In this document: piece after piece, positions 60,889-64,000 of the stretch
Numbering within the stretch: position 1 is the stretch's first letter
Layout of the letters: each line of letters starts with the position of its first letter
From: Streptomyces sp. VRA16 Mangrove soil
Lineage (GTDB): Bacteria; Actinomycetota; Actinomycetes; Streptomycetales; Streptomycetaceae
Length of the DNA: 64,000 nt
Direction: 5' to 3'
NCBI RefSeq assembly: GCF_017377775.1
Contig: NZ_JAFVLN010000001.1
Coordinates: 434,001 to 498,000, forward strand
The notes under the pieces: generated by a model
Seen by the model: the letters and a program-made list of their open reading frames with translations, nothing else
The model's database searches: none
Told to the model about the DNA's origin: nothing
Made by a program: the position numbers and the translations under genes

Positions 60889-61759
60889 TCCCCTCCCGCA
60901 ACGGCCGCTGTCCGACCACGAACACGGCCACCGCGGGGATCATCGAGAGCACGACTCCCGCCAGCACCACCGAGATCGACCCGGTGCCGAGGTTGCCCTG
61001 AAGAGACACCAGGCCCAGCGGCATCGTGAAGTTCTGGTTGCTGGTCTCCAGGATCAGCGGCCGGAAGAACTCGTTCCAGTGGTAGTTGAAGGCGAGGACG
61101 CCGACGATCGCGAGTCCCGGGGTCGCCAGCGGCGCGTACACCGAGCGGAACACGCGCCACGGCCCGGCCCCGTCGATCATCGCGGCCTCGCCCAGCTCCT
61201 TCGGCATCGTCATGAAGTACTGGCGCATCAGGAACGTGCCGAACGCCGTGGGAACCGCCGGCACGATCAGCGCGAGCAGGGTGTCGGTCAGGCCCATGCC
61301 CTTCAGGATCAGGAACACCGGCACGATCGTGACCTGCACCGGCACCATCATCGTGGCGAGGACCAGGCCGAACAGCGGCCGCTTGAAACGGAAGTCCAGG
61401 CGGGCGAACGCATAGCCCGCGAGGCCCGCCGTGATCATCTGGCCGATCGCGATCAGACCGGTCACCAGGGCGGAGTTGAGCGCGAGCAGCCACACGTCCA
61501 GCTGGTCGAAGACCTGCCGGTACGAGGAGAGGGTGCCGCCCGTCGGCAGGATCTTCGGCGGCAGGTCGAACGACTCGGCGGGGGAGCGCAGCGACGTGGA
61601 CACCGTCCACAGCACCGGCCCGATGGTGAGCAGCGCGACCACGCACAGGCCCACCACGCGCGCGGTGGTGCCGAGCCGGCGCGCGGTCAGCGTCCCGGTG
61701 CGCTCGCGCAGCCGGCCGGGCGCGGCCGGGGACGAGGAGGAGTACGACACGGAGGTCAT
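60863..61759 (-). CDS. Sugar ABC transporter permease (MalG-like)
   Basis: The 298-residue membrane subunit has six predicted helices and the EAA motif E-L-G-E-A-A-M-I-D-G-A-G near 195-206, followed by Y-A-P-L-A-T-P-G-L. It belongs to the carbohydrate uptake (CUT1) class. The ATG at 61759 is preferred because AGAGGG lies nine bases upstream; a GTG at 61777 overlaps the preceding stop. The 3' end overlaps the MHS transporter gene on the other strand by 26 bp. Confidence 0.92.
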   Translation of the reverse strand: MTSVSYSSSSPAAPGRLRERTGTLTARRLGTTARVVGLCVVALLTIGPVLWTVSTSLRSPAESFDLPPKILPTGGTLSSYRQVFDQLDVWLLALNSALVTGLIAIGQMITAGLAGYAFARLDFRFKRPLFGLVLATMMVPVQVTIVPVFLILKGMGLTDTLLALIVPAVPTAFGTFLMRQYFMTMPKELGEAAMIDGAGPWRVFRSVYAPLATPGLAIVGVLAFNYHWNEFFRPLILETSNQNFTMPLGLVSLQGNLGTGSISVVLAGVVLSMIPAVAVFVVGQRPLREGITSSGLKG

Positions 61760-61773
61760 CGGGGAGAGCCCTC

Positions 61774-62679
61774 TCACTGGTAGTGCACGAAGCGGCGGCT
61801 GAGACGGAACTGGAGCGCGGTGACCCCGAGGATGAGCGCGAACAGCACCACGCCCACCGCCGACGCCTCACCGAACCGCAGCTGTTCGAAGGCGGTCTGG
61901 TACAGGACCATCACCGCGGTCCGGGTCGCGTCACCGGGCCCGCCGTCCGTGAGCACGTACGGCTGCTCGAAGACCTGAAGGGCGTTGATCACGCCGACGA
62001 CCGAGGCGACCAGGAGTGTGGGGGAGAGAAGAGGGAGCGTGATGCGCAGGTGCTTGCGCAGGCCCGTCGCGCCGTCCATCGCGGCCGCCTCGTGCAGCTC
62101 GCGCGGGATGTTCGCGAGTCCGCCGACGAACAGCAGGAACGAGAACCCGAACTGCTGCCACACATAGACGAGCACGACCGCCACCATCGCCCAGCCCTCG
62201 GACGTCAGCCACGGCACGGGGGAGACACCGAACTGTCCGAGGACCCAGTTCACGACCCCGAAGTCCTGGTTGAACAGGTACTTCATGACCACCGATATCG
62301 ACGCGGCGGACAGCACCAGCGGAAAGAAGAACGCCGAGCGCAGCGCCTGCTGGATCCAGCGCGGCATCCGACCCTGGAGCGCCAGCGCCAGGACGAGCGC
62401 GATCGCCATCTGCAGCGTCACCGCGAACACCATGAACAGCAGCGTGTTGCCGAACGCCGTCAGGACCGACGCATCCGAGGCCAGCTCACGGTAGTTGGAC
62501 AGGCCCGCGGACGTCGGCGGGTCGATCACGTCCCAGTGGAAGAAGGACAGGATCACCGAGCCGACGATCGGCACGACGGTGAAGACGACGACGCCGAGCA
62601 CCGTCGGCGCGAGGAACAGCCAGGTCAGGGCGCGGTGCCGGAGAGGCTGTCGGGCGGGTGCGGGTGCGGTGGTGCTCAT
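61774..62679 (-). CDS. Sugar ABC transporter permease (MalF-like)
   Basis: The 301-residue CUT1-class permease has six predicted helices, a first periplasmic segment after the V-P-I-V-G-S-V-I-L-S-F helix, and the EAA motif E-L-H-E-A-A-A-M-D-G-A near 188-198. It forms the channel with the MalG-like subunit. The ATG overlaps the binding-protein stop (ATGA). No ATPase gene lies in the window; this class often borrows the shared MsiK ATPase in Streptomyces. Confidence 0.92.
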   Translation of the reverse strand: MSTTAPAPARQPLRHRALTWLFLAPTVLGVVVFTVVPIVGSVILSFFHWDVIDPPTSAGLSNYRELASDASVLTAFGNTLLFMVFAVTLQMAIALVLALALQGRMPRWIQQALRSAFFFPLVLSAASISVVMKYLFNQDFGVVNWVLGQFGVSPVPWLTSEGWAMVAVVLVYVWQQFGFSFLLFVGGLANIPRELHEAAAMDGATGLRKHLRITLPLLSPTLLVASVVGVINALQVFEQPYVLTDGGPGDATRTAVMVLYQTAFEQLRFGEASAVGVVLFALILGVTALQFRLSRRFVHYQ

Positions 62680-64000
62680 ATGTCACGCTCCATGGCGCGC
62701 TCCAGGTCGCGGTGCAGCGCCCGCAGGGCGGGCCGCACGCTGCCGACGCTGCCGAGCGCGGTCGCGGTGTGCTTGGTGAGGGCGAGTTCGACGGCGGCGA
62801 CCTGCGGCGGGGCGGGGATCGGTCCGGAGGTCGGGAAGCGGTCGAGGGTGTCGTAGAAGATGTCCCAGTGCGCCGGGCCGGTTTTCGCGTACCGCTCGGC
62901 GGTCAGCATCGAACGGCGCGCCGGAGTCGTCTGGTTCTTCTGGAAGAGCCGCGTCATCACGTCCTTGCGGACCGCGTACTTCACGAACTCCCACGCCTCG
63001 TCCTGCCGCTTCGAGGTGCGCAGGATCGCATAGCCGGCGGCGCCGTACTGGTGGCGCTGCGTGCGCCAGCGCGGGAAGAACTGGGCGTCGTACGCGTCCC
63101 GTCGGACCCCCGCCTCGTGCAGCCCGCCCGCCCAGAAGCCGCCCGCCGGGGTGACGCCGACGCGGCCGGTGGAGAACGCGCCGATCAGGTTGGTGCCGCT
63201 GCCGCCCTCGGGCCGCGAGCACAGACCGTCGTGGACCAGCGAGGCCAGATAGTCGTAGACCTCCTCGACCCGGCCGTCGAGCGCCTGCGGGCTCGTCCAG
63301 CGGTAACCGCCGCCGCGCCCGCGCCGCTGCCGCGCCGAGTAGAAGCGGTCCCAGAGCCAGTCGCCGCCGGGGGCCTTGGACTCGGTCAGCACATTGGTGC
63401 CGTTGGCGAAGAGCCAGGGCACGACCCCGCCCCACAGCCGGTTCGTCCAGAAGAAGGGGGTGAAACCGCGCCCGCCGGACCGCTTCATGTCGCGCAGCAG
63501 CGCCGTGAAGTCGTCGCGCGTCCAGTCGGCGGGCGGGAGTTCGGCGTGCGTGCGGTCGAGGACCTTGGTGCTGAGGTACATGTTCGCCGCGTTGAACTCG
63601 ACGGGCAGCTGGTACAGCGACCCCTCGTACATCATCGACTCGACCAGCGAGGGATGGACGTCGGCGAAGTACTCGCGCAGTTCCTCGGCGTCCCGCCGCA
63701 CCCAGGTGTCGAGGGCGACACCGAGCCGCTTCGCGAACAACTGCACGCCCTCGGTGGCCACATAGACCACGTCGGGAGCGGTGCCCGCCGCGATCTGCGT
63801 GAGGATCTTCGAGAAGAAGTCGTTCCAGTCGGTGGACTGCACGGCCAGCAGCCGGACCTTGATGTCCGGGTGCAGCCGCTGGAAGTCCTCGACGAGCACG
63901 CTCTGCTGGTTCGGGTCGATCGCGGAGCCGAGGATCGCGACGGTGAGCATCGAGCCGTCGCGGCCCGGGATGTCGGAGGCGCTGAGCCGGTCCCAGTTCG
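62676..64000 (-). CDS. Sugar ABC transporter solute-binding protein, 5' end outside the window
   Basis: Partial family 1 extracellular binding protein. The frame is open to the right edge (N-W-D-R-L-S-A-S-D-I-P-G-R-D-G-S-M-L-T-V), so the signal peptide and start lie beyond 64000. Family elements are V-E-D-F-Q-R-L-H-P-D-I-K-V, A-A-G-T-A-P-D-V-V-Y-V and A-W-E-F-V-K-Y-A. It should hand a carbohydrate to the two permeases encoded downstream. The ligand is unknown. Confidence 0.9.
   Translation of the reverse strand, partial: NWDRLSASDIPGRDGSMLTVAILGSAIDPNQQSVLVEDFQRLHPDIKVRLLAVQSTDWNDFFSKILTQIAAGTAPDVVYVATEGVQLFAKRLGVALDTWVRRDAEELREYFADVHPSLVESMMYEGSLYQLPVEFNAANMYLSTKVLDRTHAELPPADWTRDDFTALLRDMKRSGGRGFTPFFWTNRLWGGVVPWLFANGTNVLTESKAPGGDWLWDRFYSARQRRGRGGGYRWTSPQALDGRVEEVYDYLASLVHDGLCSRPEGGSGTNLIGAFSTGRVGVTPAGGFWAGGLHEAGVRRDAYDAQFFPRWRTQRHQYGAAGYAILRTSKRQDEAWEFVKYAVRKDVMTRLFQKNQTTPARRSMLTAERYAKTGPAHWDIFYDTLDRFPTSGPIPAPPQVAAVELALTKHTATALGSVGSVRPALRALHRDLERAMERDI

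Overview
The window is high-GC actinomycete DNA, almost certainly a Streptomyces chromosome. Supporting signs are frequent GTG and some TTG starts, GGAGG-type ribosome sites, start-stop overlaps of the ATGA/GTGA type, AfsR-like NTPase regulators, a DUF1684 protein, an FxS-type peptide locus and intergenic repeats of the GGGGCGCGGGGAACTG kind. Three decayed genes (a PTS IIA domain, a family 3 glycoside hydrolase and a glycosyltransferase) suggest a plastic, accessory part of the chromosome. I saw no rRNA, tRNA, CRISPR array or intact insertion sequence.

Positions 1-9.6 kb hold single-gene metabolism: a cytochrome P450, a SnoaL-like protein, prephenate dehydratase, a two-domain VOC protein, and a leftward 1020-residue secreted protein that joins a CdtB-like nuclease to ricin-type lectin repeats. 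A TetR gene divergent from an epoxide-hydrolase-like gene and a second TetR gene follow. Positions 9.6-15.5 kb hold two divergent paralogous XRE/NB-ARC/TPR regulators, the second translationally coupled to a FAD oxidoreductase. Positions 15.5-21.2 kb are one leftward operon for an oligopeptide-type ABC importer headed by a DUF1684 gene. Positions 21.4-29.6 kb carry a membrane-anchored SpoIIE-like phosphatase, a PTS IIA remnant, a DOPA-dioxygenase-like enzyme, a secreted subtilase and a cation/proton antiporter.

Positions 29.7-42.1 kb form an island: a membrane protein and two P-loop NTPases (rightward), an unrecognised gene, an FxsT-like signalling protein and an FxsA-like precursor (leftward), then an FxsB-like radical SAM/SPASM enzyme and an HExxH protein (rightward). 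The precursor lacks the FxSxx ending that names the family. The island's right end abuts a family 3 glycoside hydrolase gene that has lost both ends and contains two frame breaks.

Positions 43.4-50.6 kb hold a methyltransferase-NUDIX fusion, a sugar kinase, an MFS exporter, an SRPBCC protein, a glycosyltransferase remnant, and a TetR/SDR divergent pair with two clear operators. Positions 50.6-60.9 kb encode a complete 3-(3-hydroxyphenyl)propionate meta-cleavage pathway (mhpA-F) in two leftward operons, with two divergent IclR regulators and an MHS-family transporter. The window ends in a leftward sugar ABC transporter whose binding-protein gene runs off the right edge.
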